A stretch of DNA of 64,000 nucleotides. Origin: Nitrosomonas oligotropha. Lineage in GTDB: Bacteria > Pseudomonadota > Gammaproteobacteria > Burkholderiales > Nitrosomonadaceae. This document shows positions 54,687 through 64,000 of the stretch, piece by piece (positions within the stretch are counted from its first letter, which is position 1; each line of letters begins with the position of its first letter). Where the stretch lies: contig NZ_FNOE01000006.1 in NCBI RefSeq assembly GCF_900106555.1, positions 62,001-126,000 on the forward strand. The letters are read 5' to 3'. The position numbers and the translations under genes are program-made. The notes beneath the pieces are model-generated. The model did not search any database. It had not been told where the DNA came from and saw nothing but the letters and a program-made list of their open reading frames with translations.

Positions 54687-56063
54687 GTGTCTTTTGAAGA
54701 TTTAAATCTAAACTCTGCTATTATCAAAGCCATTAGCGAAGCGGGATATACCGCTCCGACCCCGATTCAAAAACAAGCGATTCCCGAATTAATCGCTGGT
54801 CACGATGTGATGGCCAGCGCACAAACCGGAACCGGTAAAACCGCCGCTTTCATGCTGCCGGCGTTACATCTGCTGGCAACACCATCGCAAGAGCGCAGCC
54901 GCGGACCGCGCATTTTGGTATTGACACCAACCCGCGAACTGGCATTGCAAGTTTCCGAAGCAGCCAAAAAATATGGCAAATATCTGCCGCGTATCAACGT
55001 GGTCAGCATCTTGGGTGGCATGCCGTATCCTTTGCAAAACAAACTGTTGTCACAACCAGTTGACATTCTGGTCGCCACTCCGGGCCGGTTGATCGATCAC
55101 ATCCAACGTGGCCGTATCGATTTCAAACGCTTGCAAATGCTCGTGCTCGACGAAGCCGACCGCATGCTGGACATGGGCTTCATCGACGATGTCGAAACCA
55201 TTGCAGCCGCAACGCCGGACACACGCCAGACCTTACTGTTCTCCGCCACACTCGACAATGCCATCGACAAAGTTGCGACAAAACTATTGAAAACGCCAAA
55301 ACGCATTCAAGTAGCCTCGCAGAAAGCCAAGCTCGATAACATCGAGCAACGCTTACATTATGCCGATGATATGTCGCATAAGAACCGCCTACTGGATCAT
55401 GTGCTGCGCGACGAGAATGTGAAACAAGCGATTGTTTTCACAGCAACCAAACGCGATGCAGACACCCTAGCCGATAATTTATATGCGCAAGGCTTTTCAG
55501 CAGCAGCATTACACGGCGACATGAATCAACGTGAACGCACCCGCACATTGACCCGGTTGCGTAACGGCGGTTTGCAAGTGCTCGTGGCAACCGATGTCGC
55601 AGCCCGCGGTATCGACGTGGCTGACATCACACACGTGATCAATTTTGATTTACCCAAATTCGCCGAAGATTATGTGCACCGCATTGGCCGTACAGGTCGC
55701 GCAGGTGCAGCCGGTATTGCTGTTTCGTTTGCATCCAATAAGGATAGCGCGCACCTGTCGAAAATCGAACGTTACACCGGCCAGCGCATCGCGTCGCACA
55801 TCATTCCCGGCTTGGAACCGCGCATCAAACCGCGTTTCCAAAGTAACGGACCGAAAAGCAGCGCGCCCAGCGTGACACAAAAACGCAAGCGCTCACCCTT
55901 CGCTGGCAACGACAATCGTCCCGGCTTCGGCGCGGCAGCCAACGAACCCGGCAGAGCCCGCAGCGGACAACGCGGCCGCTCGTTCGATCAGGAAAATCGC
56001 GGCAATTCTTTCCGCAGTAATAGCGGCAACAAAGCCGGTTTTCAGTTTGCACGCACGAAGTAA
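54687..56063 (+). CDS. rhlE: DEAD-box ATP-dependent RNA helicase (RhlE-like)
   Basis: This 458-residue RNA helicase starts at a GTG (SFEDLNLNSAIIKAISEAGY follows). The Q motif (PTPIQKQAIPELIAG), Walker A AQTGTGKT (45-52), PTRELALQV, VLDEADRMLDMGF, SAT, DVAARGIDV and HRIGRTGRAG are all intact. The C-terminal 90 residues are basic, with Arg/Gly/Asn/Ser, and should bind RNA. RhlE-type is preferred over DbpA or SrmB because of the compact core and tail type. The long leader suggests regulation by temperature or RNA structure. AGGAAA precedes the start. Confidence 0.93.
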   Translation: MSFEDLNLNSAIIKAISEAGYTAPTPIQKQAIPELIAGHDVMASAQTGTGKTAAFMLPALHLLATPSQERSRGPRILVLTPTRELALQVSEAAKKYGKYLPRINVVSILGGMPYPLQNKLLSQPVDILVATPGRLIDHIQRGRIDFKRLQMLVLDEADRMLDMGFIDDVETIAAATPDTRQTLLFSATLDNAIDKVATKLLKTPKRIQVASQKAKLDNIEQRLHYADDMSHKNRLLDHVLRDENVKQAIVFTATKRDADTLADNLYAQGFSAAALHGDMNQRERTRTLTRLRNGGLQVLVATDVAARGIDVADITHVINFDLPKFAEDYVHRIGRTGRAGAAGIAVSFASNKDSAHLSKIERYTGQRIASHIIPGLEPRIKPRFQSNGPKSSAPSVTQKRKRSPFAGNDNRPGFGAAANEPGRARSGQRGRSFDQENRGNSFRSNSGNKAGFQFARTK

Positions 56064-56145
56064 CCGCATTTAAAATCCTTTGCTCCGCGATAGCGGGGCA
56101 AAGCGATTCATCACATCCCATTTTCTCAACATCAGCACGCGCTTA

Positions 56146-56927
56146 TTAACATCGCTTCACCGCCTCTCTTTTCCGCAATATCTGTACAATCCCATAAGCC
56201 GCATACGCTGCAATCAGATGCTTGAGCGTGTGACCGCTGATCCAGCCGTTTGTCCAAGCAAAAATTTGCGCGTTCAGCATTTCAAATACTTTTGCGACCG
56301 CGTATAGCGCAATGATCTGGTAGATACCGTTGCCATGCGTGTAACGCGATGGAAAGCGTAGACTGATCCATACAATCAGCAGGATCGAATAAAACTGCAT
56401 CACGATATAAAAGTTCAGGCTACCTGCACCTTGCTGTTCAGTCCAATACCAATACAGCACGCTCAGCACAGCCAGCACAACGAGCAGCGGTAAAGCCCAA
56501 AGCCCTGCGGTTCGGCTTAGGCGCTCAACCACAGCGTGGCCGATAACAGCGCGGCGATGGCGATGACAATGGGTAACCGGTCCCACAATAAATGATCGAT
56601 ATCCGGTGTCCAGTGATAGTGAATTGAACCGAAGGCGACGGAGGTAATGCTCAGAAACAGCACCCAGTAAGGCCAGCTTTCCTTGCGATCTTGGAACGCG
56701 GTTTGCGTGGGATTGCCATGAATCCGCCACAAAAACACCAAACCGGCGCCGCCGCTGAGCAGAAAAGCCAGGTTGGAAATGACATCATTGAAGTTGGGAA
56801 TACCGAAGAAACTGCGCTGATCGGCGAAACGATGGTATTCTGCGAGTTGCGCAGTTGGTGGCAGAATCATCGCGGCGATAATCACCAGAACCGATATTCC
56901 TGCGAGTAACCAAAGATGGACATCCAT
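56146..56927 (-). pseudogene. Ceramidase-like membrane protein, frameshifted
   Basis: Two overlapping minus-strand frames together give one membrane protein of about 260 residues. The upstream frame (56517-56927) begins MDVHLWLLAGISVLVIIAA and includes FFGIPNFNDVISNLAFLLSG and SIHYHWTPDIDHLLWDRLP, typical of the ceramidase family. It stops in LWLSA at 56517. The other frame continues from about 56540 with RTAGLWALPLLVVLAVLS and ends GHTLKHLIAAYAAYGIVQI plus a short basic tail. A one-base shift near 56520-56560 separates them. It may be a real inactivating change, a sequencing error or, less likely, a programmed shift. Confidence 0.75.
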
Positions 56928-56950
56928 TTATACCGAGGTTTCCGGTTCTA

Positions 56951-58300
56951 TCAATGCATTTGCGCCACCGCATCCCGGATCCTGGCCACCGGAATGATGT
57001 TCATGCCGGCGATTGCTTGCTTGGGTTTGTTGGCCGCCGGGATGATGGCTTGTTTGAAGCCCAGTTTCGCCGCTTCCTTGAGCCGTTCCTGTCCGCGTTG
57101 CACCGGACGGATTTCACCGGCCAGGCCGACTTCGCCGATGACGATCATTTTTTCCGCCAGCGGTTTATTTTTCAACGACGACACCACTGCCAGCAAAACC
57201 GCCAAGTCGGCGCCGGGTTCGGTGATTTTGACACCACCCACGGCGTTGACGAACACATCCTGGTCGTAGCACGGAATACCGGCATGACGATGCAACACCG
57301 CCAGCAGCATGGCCAAGCGGTTTTGCTCCAGCCCGACGCACAAGCGGCGCGGACTGGGCGAGCGCGCTTCGTCGACCAGCGCTTGAATTTCCACCAGCAG
57401 CGGGCGCGTGCCTTCTTGCGTCACCATGATGCACGAGCCGGGCACTTGCGTGTCGTGATGCGAAAGGAATAACGCGGAAGGATTCTTCACTTCGCGCAAG
57501 CCTTTCTCGCTCATCGAAAACACACCCAATTCATTGACCGCGCCGAAACGATTCTTAAATGCCCGGACCATGCGGAAGCTCGAGTGCATATCGCCTTCGA
57601 AATACAGCACGGTATCGACCATATGTTCCAGTACGCGCGGACCGGCCAGCGCTCCTTCCTTGGTAACATGGCCGACCAGAATGATGCAGGTGCCGCTCGA
57701 TTTCGCCAGACGGGTCAGTTGCGCGGCGCATTCGCGCACCTGCGCGACAGAACCCGGCGCGGATTGCAGCGCTTCCGAATAAACCGTTTGGATTGAGTCG
57801 ATTACCGCCACAGACGGTTTACGCTCAGCGAGTACCGCTTGGATTTTTTCCAGCTGAATTTCGGCGTACAGATCGACCGACTGCACATCAAGCGCCAGGC
57901 GTTTGGCGCGCAACGCCACTTGCTGTGCCGATTCCTCGCCGCTGACATACAACACGGAATGCTGCGCCGACATGAAAGACAGCGCTTGCAATAGCAACGT
58001 CGATTTACCGATGCCCGGATCACCGCCCAGCAGCACCACACCGCCCTGCACCATGCCGCCGCCGAGCACCCGGTCCAATTCCTCGATACCGGTGGGATAA
58101 CGTGGTTCTTCGCGCGCTTCGATGGTACTTAAATTTTGTACTTGACCGGTTTCGGACACCGGGCTGAAGCGCGACACGGATTTTTCCGCGATGGTTTCGA
58201 CCAGCGTATTCCACGCCTGGCAATGCGGGCACTGGCCTTGCCACTTCAGAGTTTGGCCGCCGCATTCAGTACAGGAATACACCGTTTTTTGTTTGGCCAT
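56951..58300 (-). CDS. radA: DNA repair protein RadA
   Basis: This 449-residue RecA-like ATPase promotes branch migration in recombinational repair. The N-terminal zinc finger has C10, C13, C24 and C27 (CTECGGQTLKWQGQCPHC). Walker A is GGDPGIGKST (92-101), and the RadA-specific KNRFG motif lies in AFKNRFGAVNELGVFSM. A Lon-type C-terminal domain follows (VNAVGGVKITEPGADLAVLL). Length is close to E. coli RadA (460). It precedes nothing in its operon that is clearly related; the frameshifted ceramidase-like gene is 23 nt downstream. Confidence 0.96.
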   Translation of the reverse strand: MAKQKTVYSCTECGGQTLKWQGQCPHCQAWNTLVETIAEKSVSRFSPVSETGQVQNLSTIEAREEPRYPTGIEELDRVLGGGMVQGGVVLLGGDPGIGKSTLLLQALSFMSAQHSVLYVSGEESAQQVALRAKRLALDVQSVDLYAEIQLEKIQAVLAERKPSVAVIDSIQTVYSEALQSAPGSVAQVRECAAQLTRLAKSSGTCIILVGHVTKEGALAGPRVLEHMVDTVLYFEGDMHSSFRMVRAFKNRFGAVNELGVFSMSEKGLREVKNPSALFLSHHDTQVPGSCIMVTQEGTRPLLVEIQALVDEARSPSPRRLCVGLEQNRLAMLLAVLHRHAGIPCYDQDVFVNAVGGVKITEPGADLAVLLAVVSSLKNKPLAEKMIVIGEVGLAGEIRPVQRGQERLKEAAKLGFKQAIIPAANKPKQAIAGMNIIPVARIRDAVAQMH

Positions 58301-58311
58301 TTAAAAGTCTG

Positions 58312-58857
58312 CTAGTCGTAGACTTCAGCGGCAGTAAACTGCATGCCGCGCGCGTCTTTTTCGGATAGAACCGGTTCTCCGGTAATTGGCCAGGCGATGC
58401 CGAGCGTAGGATCATTCCACACAATGCAACGCTCAAATTCAGGCGCCCAGTAATCGGTGGTGTTATACAAAAACTCAGCGGAATCGGATAACACCACGAA
58501 GCCGTGCGCGAGACCGGCGGGAATCCACAGTTGCTTTTTGTTTTCCGCGCTCAGGATCTCTCCCACCCATTGCCCGAAAGTTGGCGAAGATCGGCGGAGA
58601 TCGACCGCAACGTCGTACACCTCCCCTGCCACGACGCGCACCAATTTCCCCTGTGCGTGCTGGATCTGATAGTGCAAGCCGCGCAACACGTTATGCGCGG
58701 AACGCGAATGATTGCTTTGCACAAAACAGACGGACTTGCCAATGGCGGATTCGAATGCACGCTGATTAAAGCTTTCATAGAAGAAGCCGCGATCGTCGCC
58801 GAAAACGCGCGGTTCCAGCAGAAAAACATCGGGGATGCGCAAAGGTGTCGCCTTCAT
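58312..58857 (-). CDS. rfbC: dTDP-4-dehydrorhamnose 3,5-epimerase
   Basis: This cupin-fold enzyme of 181 residues converts dTDP-4-keto-6-deoxyglucose to dTDP-4-keto-rhamnose in dTDP-L-rhamnose synthesis. The sequence [20 protein letters not shown] is followed by DDRGFFYESFNQ, VLRGLHYQIQHAQGKLVRV (catalytic His) and IPAGLAHGFVVLSD. The ATG at 58857 overlaps the rfbA stop by one base (TGATG); an upstream extension to 58953 would lie inside rfbA and is not used. RfbB and RfbD are not in the window. Confidence 0.94.
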   Translation of the reverse strand: MKATPLRIPDVFLLEPRVFGDDRGFFYESFNQRAFESAIGKSVCFVQSNHSRSAHNVLRGLHYQIQHAQGKLVRVVAGEVYDVAVDLRRSSPTFGQWVGEILSAENKKQLWIPAGLAHGFVVLSDSAEFLYNTTDYWAPEFERCIVWNDPTLGIAWPITGEPVLSEKDARGMQFTAAEVYD

Positions 58858-59774
58858 CAAAACTCCCGTTTCAGAACTTGCTGCAGGTATTGCCCGTAAC
58901 CGTTTTTGGCCAGCGGCAGCGCCAGCGCTTCGAGTTGCGCGGCATCGATCCAACCTTGCCGGAAAGCAATTTCTTCCGGGCAGGCGATTTTCAGGCCTTG
59001 GCGGTGCTCGATGGTAGCAACGAACTGGCTCGCATCGAGCAACGATTCATGCGTGCCGGTATCCAGCCAGGCGTAGCCGCGCCCCATGATTTCGACGCTG
59101 AGCGCGTCATGTTCCAAATAAATGCGATTCAGGTCGGTGATTTCCAATTCGTTACGCGCTGATGGTTTGAGAGTCTTGGCGTAATCCACCACATGGGCAT
59201 CGTAAAAATACAAACCGGTCACGGCATAATGCGATTTCGGCTGCTCGGGTTTTTCTTCCAGGTTCACGACCTTGCCACCGGCATCGAATTCAACCACACC
59301 GTAGCGTTCCGGATCGTGCACGTGATACGCGAAAACGCTCGCGCCTTGCACGCGCTGCATCGCATTCGTCAGCAAATGATGGAAATCGTGTCCGTAAAAA
59401 ATATTGTCGCCCAAAACCAGTGCCGAGTTATCGTTACCGATAAACGATTCGCCGATCAGAAAAGCTTGCGCCAAGCCATCCGGAGACGGCTGCTCGGCGT
59501 ATGAAATATTCAAGCTCCACTGGCTTCCGTCACGCAATAACTCCTGAAAATTACCCACGTCGCGCGGGGTTGAAATCACCAGAATATCCTGGATCCCGGC
59601 CAGCATCAGCGTGCTGAGCGGATAATAAATCATCGGTTTATCGAATACTGGCAGCAACTGTTTTGATACCGTTTGCGTCACCGGATAAAGCCGCGTTCCG
59701 GAACCGCCGGCCAGCACAATGCCTTTTCTCCGTGCAAGCGTGGATAGAGTTTTGGAAGTATTGAATATTGGCAT
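58857..59774 (-). CDS. rfbA: Glucose-1-phosphate thymidylyltransferase
   Basis: This 305-residue enzyme makes dTDP-glucose from glucose-1-phosphate and dTTP, the first step to dTDP-rhamnose. The nucleotide-binding start is [20 protein letters not shown], followed by [31 protein letters not shown] and [15 protein letters not shown]. It begins with about 16 extra N-terminal residues before the conserved core, so the true start may be a little downstream. It is the upstream partner of rfbC, and its 199-nt 5' region is shared with the divergent ABC-type gene. Confidence 0.95.
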   Translation of the reverse strand: MPIFNTSKTLSTLARRKGIVLAGGSGTRLYPVTQTVSKQLLPVFDKPMIYYPLSTLMLAGIQDILVISTPRDVGNFQELLRDGSQWSLNISYAEQPSPDGLAQAFLIGESFIGNDNSALVLGDNIFYGHDFHHLLTNAMQRVQGASVFAYHVHDPERYGVVEFDAGGKVVNLEEKPEQPKSHYAVTGLYFYDAHVVDYAKTLKPSARNELEITDLNRIYLEHDALSVEIMGRGYAWLDTGTHESLLDASQFVATIEHRQGLKIACPEEIAFRQGWIDAAQLEALALPLAKNGYGQYLQQVLKREF

Positions 59775-59973
59775 AAATAAAAACCCGGATTCTCAAAACG
59801 CATCAATGCATCGTTTTCATCCGGACCCATTCATTAAAAGAATGGCGATTGTACTATATCCGCTTCCCGCTCCGGATAATTGCACGATGCCGGGAACATT
59901 GCCGCGGCGAATCTCCATTGTCCGCATCACGCAACCAGCGATTCCGCAGCCGGTTCATGTAAAATGATGCATT

Positions 59974-61659
59974 ATGATCGACTTGCAACATCACCATCGT
60001 TTAGTCAGAAAACTGGCGCCTTACTGGAAGTTACTCTTGCTGGCATTTTCCGCCATGCTGATGGTAGCGGCATTGCTGGCGTTTCTGCCCCTGCTCGTTA
60101 AGCACATGCTGGCAGGTGCATTTATCCTGCAAGACCCATCACTGATACAAACCACATCGCTGACGATGGTTGCAGTATTTGCCGCGCGCGCATTGGCAGG
60201 TTATATCAGCCTGTACGCCACTGGCAAAGCCGGTGGCAAGTTAGGCGCCGATTTGCGCATGGAATTCTTTAACAAGCTGCTGACACTGCCCATCCGTTGC
60301 TACGCGCATTTCAATTCTCATCAAACCAGCGCGCTGATAGCGCATATCAACACGGTTGCGCAAACCACAACCGGGCACATCGCGCGGTTAACGCAAGATT
60401 GTCTGACGATCATCGCATTAATGATTTGCACGCTGCGCCTCAATCAAGAATTTGCCATCCTGCTTCTGCTAGCGATACCGCTCATTCTGCTGATCCATCA
60501 AATGACGCAAAGCCGTTTCAATAAACCCGAGTATCAACACTCATCAGCAGCTGGCGATCTGATTGAACACTTAGCGCAATCCGTCGCACACTACAGAAAA
60601 ATCAGGCTGGACGGCGGACAACATCATGAAAGCCAACGTCTCGGCAAAATTTCCGCAGCGATTTATCAAGCCGACATGCAACAAGCGTGGATCAGGGCCA
60701 TGGTGATTCCTTCAGGTCAGTTCATCATGATGTTGATTATGCTCGCCGTGGCCTACATTATTGCGCTGCAAGCGATTAATGGCGCGCTTAGTCTGCCCGA
60801 AACCGCCGCGCTGATCACCATCGTATTGCTGTTCATCCTGCCGGTACAACGCATCGCCAATCTACCCAAGCAACTGGAGCATGATCAAACGACTCTGGAA
60901 GCCATTTTTGCATTCCTCGATCAGGAATCCGAACAGGATAGCGGCACTCTCGGCACTCCGCAGGGTTGCGCCAAGCTGGTATTTGACCAGGTGCGTTGCG
61001 AAGTCGATGCAAGCGCCAAACCGATTCTCAATCACATGCATTTCACTTTACGGCCGGGTGAGGTCGTTGTGTTTACCGGCTATACCCAGGAAGAAAAAAA
61101 TACATTGATCGATCTAATACTGCGTTTGCGGCAACCAGCCAACGGAAAAATCTTACTGAATGACCAGCCACTGCCGGATATCCAATTAAACCGCTTGCAC
61201 GCAAACATCGCTTTGGTTTCCCCGGATACCTTTCTGCTCGACGACAAAATTGCCGGTAACATTGCCTATGGTGCGATGCGTTGCAGCAACGAAGCAAAAA
61301 TCACCGCAGCAGTGCAGGCATCACACGCCATAGAGTTTGTCCGGCACATGCCCGAAGGCTTGCAGACAGATATCAGTGCAAAAGGCACCGCAATCACCCG
61401 GCACCAACTGTTGCAGCTCGCTATTGCGCGCGCATTCGTGAAAGACCCTCGCATCCTGATCCTGGATGAATTATTCACACTCCAGGAACCGGATCCGATA
61501 AATTTGCTGCCTGTCTTGGAAAAGTTGATGCAAAACCGTACCACGCTGATTTTCAATCCATCGATCCCGCAACTGCAAACGATCGATCGAATCTTTGTGA
61601 TGGAAAATGGTTGTATTGCCGAAAGTTTGAGAACACCGGGCAGTTTTCAGCACACTTAA
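59974..61659 (+). CDS. ABC exporter-like protein with degenerate ATPase domain
   Basis: This 561-residue protein has the MsbA/exporter layout: a membrane domain of about six helices (1-300) and an ABC-type domain (330-561). The nucleotide-binding motifs are altered. Walker A, normally GxxGxGKST, reads GYTQEEKNT (369-377); the Q-loop Gln is Pro (VSPDTF, P417); the signature LSGGQ is ITRHQ (474-478); and the H-loop His is Asn (FNPS, N528). Only Walker B (ILILDE, 494-499) is normal. Hence it is probably not an ATPase, although K375 remains. It lies between rfbA and a capD-type gene, so a role in surface glycan export or a structural role is possible. The frame is intact, with no sign of recent decay. 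Confidence 0.85.
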   Translation: MIDLQHHHRLVRKLAPYWKLLLLAFSAMLMVAALLAFLPLLVKHMLAGAFILQDPSLIQTTSLTMVAVFAARALAGYISLYATGKAGGKLGADLRMEFFNKLLTLPIRCYAHFNSHQTSALIAHINTVAQTTTGHIARLTQDCLTIIALMICTLRLNQEFAILLLLAIPLILLIHQMTQSRFNKPEYQHSSAAGDLIEHLAQSVAHYRKIRLDGGQHHESQRLGKISAAIYQADMQQAWIRAMVIPSGQFIMMLIMLAVAYIIALQAINGALSLPETAALITIVLLFILPVQRIANLPKQLEHDQTTLEAIFAFLDQESEQDSGTLGTPQGCAKLVFDQVRCEVDASAKPILNHMHFTLRPGEVVVFTGYTQEEKNTLIDLILRLRQPANGKILLNDQPLPDIQLNRLHANIALVSPDTFLLDDKIAGNIAYGAMRCSNEAKITAAVQASHAIEFVRHMPEGLQTDISAKGTAITRHQLLQLAIARAFVKDPRILILDELFTLQEPDPINLLPVLEKLMQNRTTLIFNPSIPQLQTIDRIFVMENGCIAESLRTPGSFQHT

Positions 61660-61731
61660 CCCAATTCAAATGCACCCCGCTGCCGTTTCTTCTAGCGATC
61701 AAAGGACGCAACTCTGGCATTCAGGTGTGTA

Positions 61732-63627
61732 CTACTTACCGTTCCATTCCTTACTGTCATATTCCGGCACCCAGTTCACCAATTGGTCCCGGACTTCTCG
61801 ATCGCTCAATACCGAAATCTTACTCAGCCACGCCGTCATATCGGACAGCCATTGCTCATCCACTTGACGTGCTTGTGCGATACGCAATTTTTGATGCGGT
61901 GTCGGCAATGTGTTTTCGCTAGCGGACAGCAACTCTTCATGCAATTTTTCTCCCGGTCGCAATCCGCTGAAAACGATACGGATGTCGTCTTCTCCCAATC
62001 CGGATAAATGGATCAAGTCATTGGCCAGATCGACAATTTTGACCGGATCGCCCATATCCAGCACGAAAATTTCCCCGCCGCCATTGGTACCGCCCATCAG
62101 CCCAGCTTGCAGTACCAGCTGAGCCGCCTCGGGGATGGACATAAAATAGCGCGTCATTTCCGGGTGGGTGATGGTAATCGGGCCGCCTTTGGCAATTTGC
62201 TCGCGAAATTTCGGAATAACGCTGCCGGTGCTGCCCAGCACATTGCCGAAACGCACCATCACAAAACAAGTCGGGCGCGATTGGTTATTCCAGCCCGGCT
62301 GGTTATTCTTAGCCGCAATGGATTGCTGCAAGGCTTGGCATACCATTTCCGCCAGGCGTTTGCTGGCGCCCATGACGCTGACCGGATTGACCGCTTTGTC
62401 GGTCGAGATCAGAACAAATTTTTCCACCGCGAAACTGATCGCGACCTGCGCCAGCACATACGTGCCCAGCACATTATTCAACAGCGCTTGATAAGCATTC
62501 TCCTCCTCCATCAGCGGAACGTGCTTGTAAGCGGCGGCATGAAAAACCACGGCGGGATGGAATTGCGAAAACAATTGCGTCATGCGTGCGCGATCCTTGA
62601 CATCGCCGATCACAAACGACATTTTCATCGCGGGGAAGCGCGGCAAAAATTCTTCCTGAATGCTGTAGAGCGCAAATTCGTTCAATTCCAGAAATACGAT
62701 ACGCTCCGGCTCAAACGCGGCTAGCTGGCGGCACAGTTCGGAACCGATCGAACCGCCCGCCCCCGTTACCAGAATCACTTTGCCCGTCAACAAGCCGTGC
62801 AGCCCGTCATCGTCCAGAACCACCGGCGCTCTACCGAGCAAGTCGTCCAGCTGGATTTCGCGGATATTCGTCACCATTGACTTACCGCTGATCAAATCCG
62901 CGTACGACGGCACCGTCATGGCTTTCACGTCGATTTCCGAGCACATTTCCAAAGCCTTGCGGTGAATCTGACGGGATACTGACGGTGTGGCGATAATGAC
63001 ATGCTCGACATTCAGGGTGTGCACCCAGTGCGGCAACTCGTCGATCCTGCCCAGCACGCGGATTCCTTGCAAGCGTGTGCCCAATTTGCGTGGATCATCG
63101 TCCAGCATACCGACCACATGCCATTCCCGACTTCCCGTCAAAGCCTTGACCAGATTCACCGCGGTACTACCCGCGCCAATGATCAAAACCAGTTTGGCTT
63201 CATTACTTTCCAAGCCGTACAACCGGCGCTCTTTCCAGGCACGATAGATCAAACGGCTGCCACCCATGATCAGCATCAACAGCAATGGCACCAGCACGGC
63301 CACCGCCCCTGGAATCTTAGCCAGCAGACCAAACAACCACAGCAGCAGCAGCTCGGTTAACGAGCCGGACATCACTGCCACAAAAATCCGCTTTAAATCG
63401 GGTAGACTGGCATACCGCCATAGCCCTCGATACAGTCCAAGCCACAAAAAGAAACCACCTTGCACCAGCACCATCCAAGGCAGCATTTCCAGCAACAACT
63501 GAACCGAATCAGCCGGAATCTCAAAATTGAAACGGAATAAATAAGCCAGCCACCACGCCACCCCGATCGCAATGAAATCATGGGTGAAAGCAATGAGTGT
63601 GCGAATTCCGTATTTTTTGAGAAGCAT
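61732..63627 (-). CDS. Membrane-anchored nucleotide-sugar 4,6-dehydratase (CapD/WbpM family)
   Basis: This 631-residue protein has about four N-terminal helices (10-115), a first Rossmann-like fold (VLIIGAGSTAVNLVKAL, about 148) and a second, catalytic one starting with ILVTGAGGSIGSELCRQLAA (about 288). The short-chain dehydrogenase active site is seen in LISTDKAVNPVSVMGASKR. Relatives remove water from UDP-GlcNAc, giving 4-keto-6-deoxy sugars for capsule or O-antigen synthesis. It lies one base after the sugar-phosphate transferase gene on the same strand; the two probably form one polysaccharide operon. Confidence 0.93.
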   Translation of the reverse strand: MLLKKYGIRTLIAFTHDFIAIGVAWWLAYLFRFNFEIPADSVQLLLEMLPWMVLVQGGFFLWLGLYRGLWRYASLPDLKRIFVAVMSGSLTELLLLWLFGLLAKIPGAVAVLVPLLLMLIMGGSRLIYRAWKERRLYGLESNEAKLVLIIGAGSTAVNLVKALTGSREWHVVGMLDDDPRKLGTRLQGIRVLGRIDELPHWVHTLNVEHVIIATPSVSRQIHRKALEMCSEIDVKAMTVPSYADLISGKSMVTNIREIQLDDLLGRAPVVLDDDGLHGLLTGKVILVTGAGGSIGSELCRQLAAFEPERIVFLELNEFALYSIQEEFLPRFPAMKMSFVIGDVKDRARMTQLFSQFHPAVVFHAAAYKHVPLMEEENAYQALLNNVLGTYVLAQVAISFAVEKFVLISTDKAVNPVSVMGASKRLAEMVCQALQQSIAAKNNQPGWNNQSRPTCFVMVRFGNVLGSTGSVIPKFREQIAKGGPITITHPEMTRYFMSIPEAAQLVLQAGLMGGTNGGGEIFVLDMGDPVKIVDLANDLIHLSGLGEDDIRIVFSGLRPGEKLHEELLSASENTLPTPHQKLRIAQARQVDEQWLSDMTAWLSKISVLSDREVRDQLVNWVPEYDSKEWNGK

Positions 63628-63628
63628 G

Positions 63629-64000
63629 CTATCCCCGGTTGGAATAATATTTCCGGTGGCAATCAGAAAGAAACATGAGCAGCAAATAAATGCTTCCCCA
63701 AGCCATGGCGACCTGGCTTTGCACCGTCAGATCCTTCCCACCCGCCCAGACTGCGCAGCCACCGGCAGCCAACATCAGCCCATAGCTTAATAACGCGGTA
63801 TCGCGATGCCCTAGGCCGCTTTGCACCATACGCTGATAATAGTGTTCACGATGCGCCTGCCATATTTTCTCGCCGCGCATCAGGCGCTTGGTTATCGTTA
63901 CCGTCGCATCCGCGATGAAGGGTGAAAATATCAGCACTGGCACCCATAACGACCAAAGTTGATCGAGCCAACCCAGTAACCCCAGCGCCGCCGCCAGGAA
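63629..64000 (-). CDS. Undecaprenyl-phosphate sugar-1-phosphate transferase, C-terminal part (WecA/WbpL family)
   Basis: Only the last 123 or so codons are in the window; the frame is open at base 64000. The visible part begins FLAAALGLLGWLDQLWSLWV, then shows VLIFSPFIADATVTITKRLM with the GEKIWQAHREHYYQRMVQSG segment. In this family the His-rich loop (HREHYYQR) takes part in nucleotide-sugar binding. It would start glycan assembly on the lipid carrier in the inner membrane. Two further helices end the protein. It is directly upstream of the capD-type gene. Confidence 0.85.
   Translation of the reverse strand, partial: FLAAALGLLGWLDQLWSLWVPVLIFSPFIADATVTITKRLMRGEKIWQAHREHYYQRMVQSGLGHRDTALLSYGLMLAAGGCAVWAGGKDLTVQSQVAMAWGSIYLLLMFLSDCHRKYYSNRG

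Overview
The window looks like a chromosomal segment of a betaproteobacterium of the order Nitrosomonadales, most likely a Nitrosomonas-type ammonia oxidiser. This is an inference from protein style, about 50% GC, PEP-CTERM proteins and the gene order ftsK-lolA-rarA-serS and rplM-rpsI-argC-erpA-anmK-tyrS. No marker gene for nitrification lies in the window. No rRNA, tRNA or CRISPR array was seen.

Layout. 1-5.2 kb: the end of a P-type cation ATPase, a tonB-exbB-exbD operon with a Fur-box-like site upstream, an RDD membrane protein and a GGDEF protein whose catalytic motif is lost while its c-di-GMP inhibitory site is kept. 5.3-13.0 kb: a housekeeping block (ftsK, lolA, rarA, serS, a coiled-coil protein, rdgC, a DUF2007 protein). 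13.0-18.2 kb: an accessory, defence-like island on the minus strand. It holds a zeta-toxin-like kinase, a 56-residue ORF, a 61-residue ORF resembling the tail of a type I restriction specificity subunit, and a reverse transcriptase fused to a nitrilase domain. Overlaps or a 3-nt gap join all four. A short degraded ORF and a Fic protein follow.

18.6-34.8 kb: a plus-strand operon for alpha-glucan to trehalose conversion (treS-maltokinase fusion, treZ, a giant malQ-treY fusion) that runs with a 4-nt overlap into tamA-tamB, the outer-membrane translocation and assembly pair. 35.0-37.2 kb: tex, whose stop codon lies inside the end of a 150-bp MITE-like element. 37.4-40.2 kb: a TIR-NTPase-TPR protein with exact 138-bp internal repeats, a candidate second defence gene.

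40.5-44.9 kb: two convergent PEP-CTERM genes with good terminators, a TetR/COQ9-like regulator, a YdjM-type membrane protein, a 21-residue basic peptide and a DUF5062 gene. 44.9-58.3 kb: glnS, rplM-rpsI, argC, a DUF6776 protein, bactofilin, erpA, anmK, an M23 peptidase, tyrS, a DEAD-box helicase with a long leader, a frameshifted ceramidase-like gene and radA. 58.3-64 kb: the start of a surface polysaccharide region (rfbC, rfbA, an ABC exporter-like protein with a degenerate ATPase site, a CapD-type dehydratase and the end of a WecA-type sugar-phosphate transferase).

The most unusual parts are the compact zeta/HsdS-tail/RT-nitrilase operon, the TIR-NTPase-TPR gene, the pseudo-ATPase ABC protein, the degenerate GGDEF protein and the glycan-tamAB operon. 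All functional statements rest on reading motifs by eye; no database search was run.
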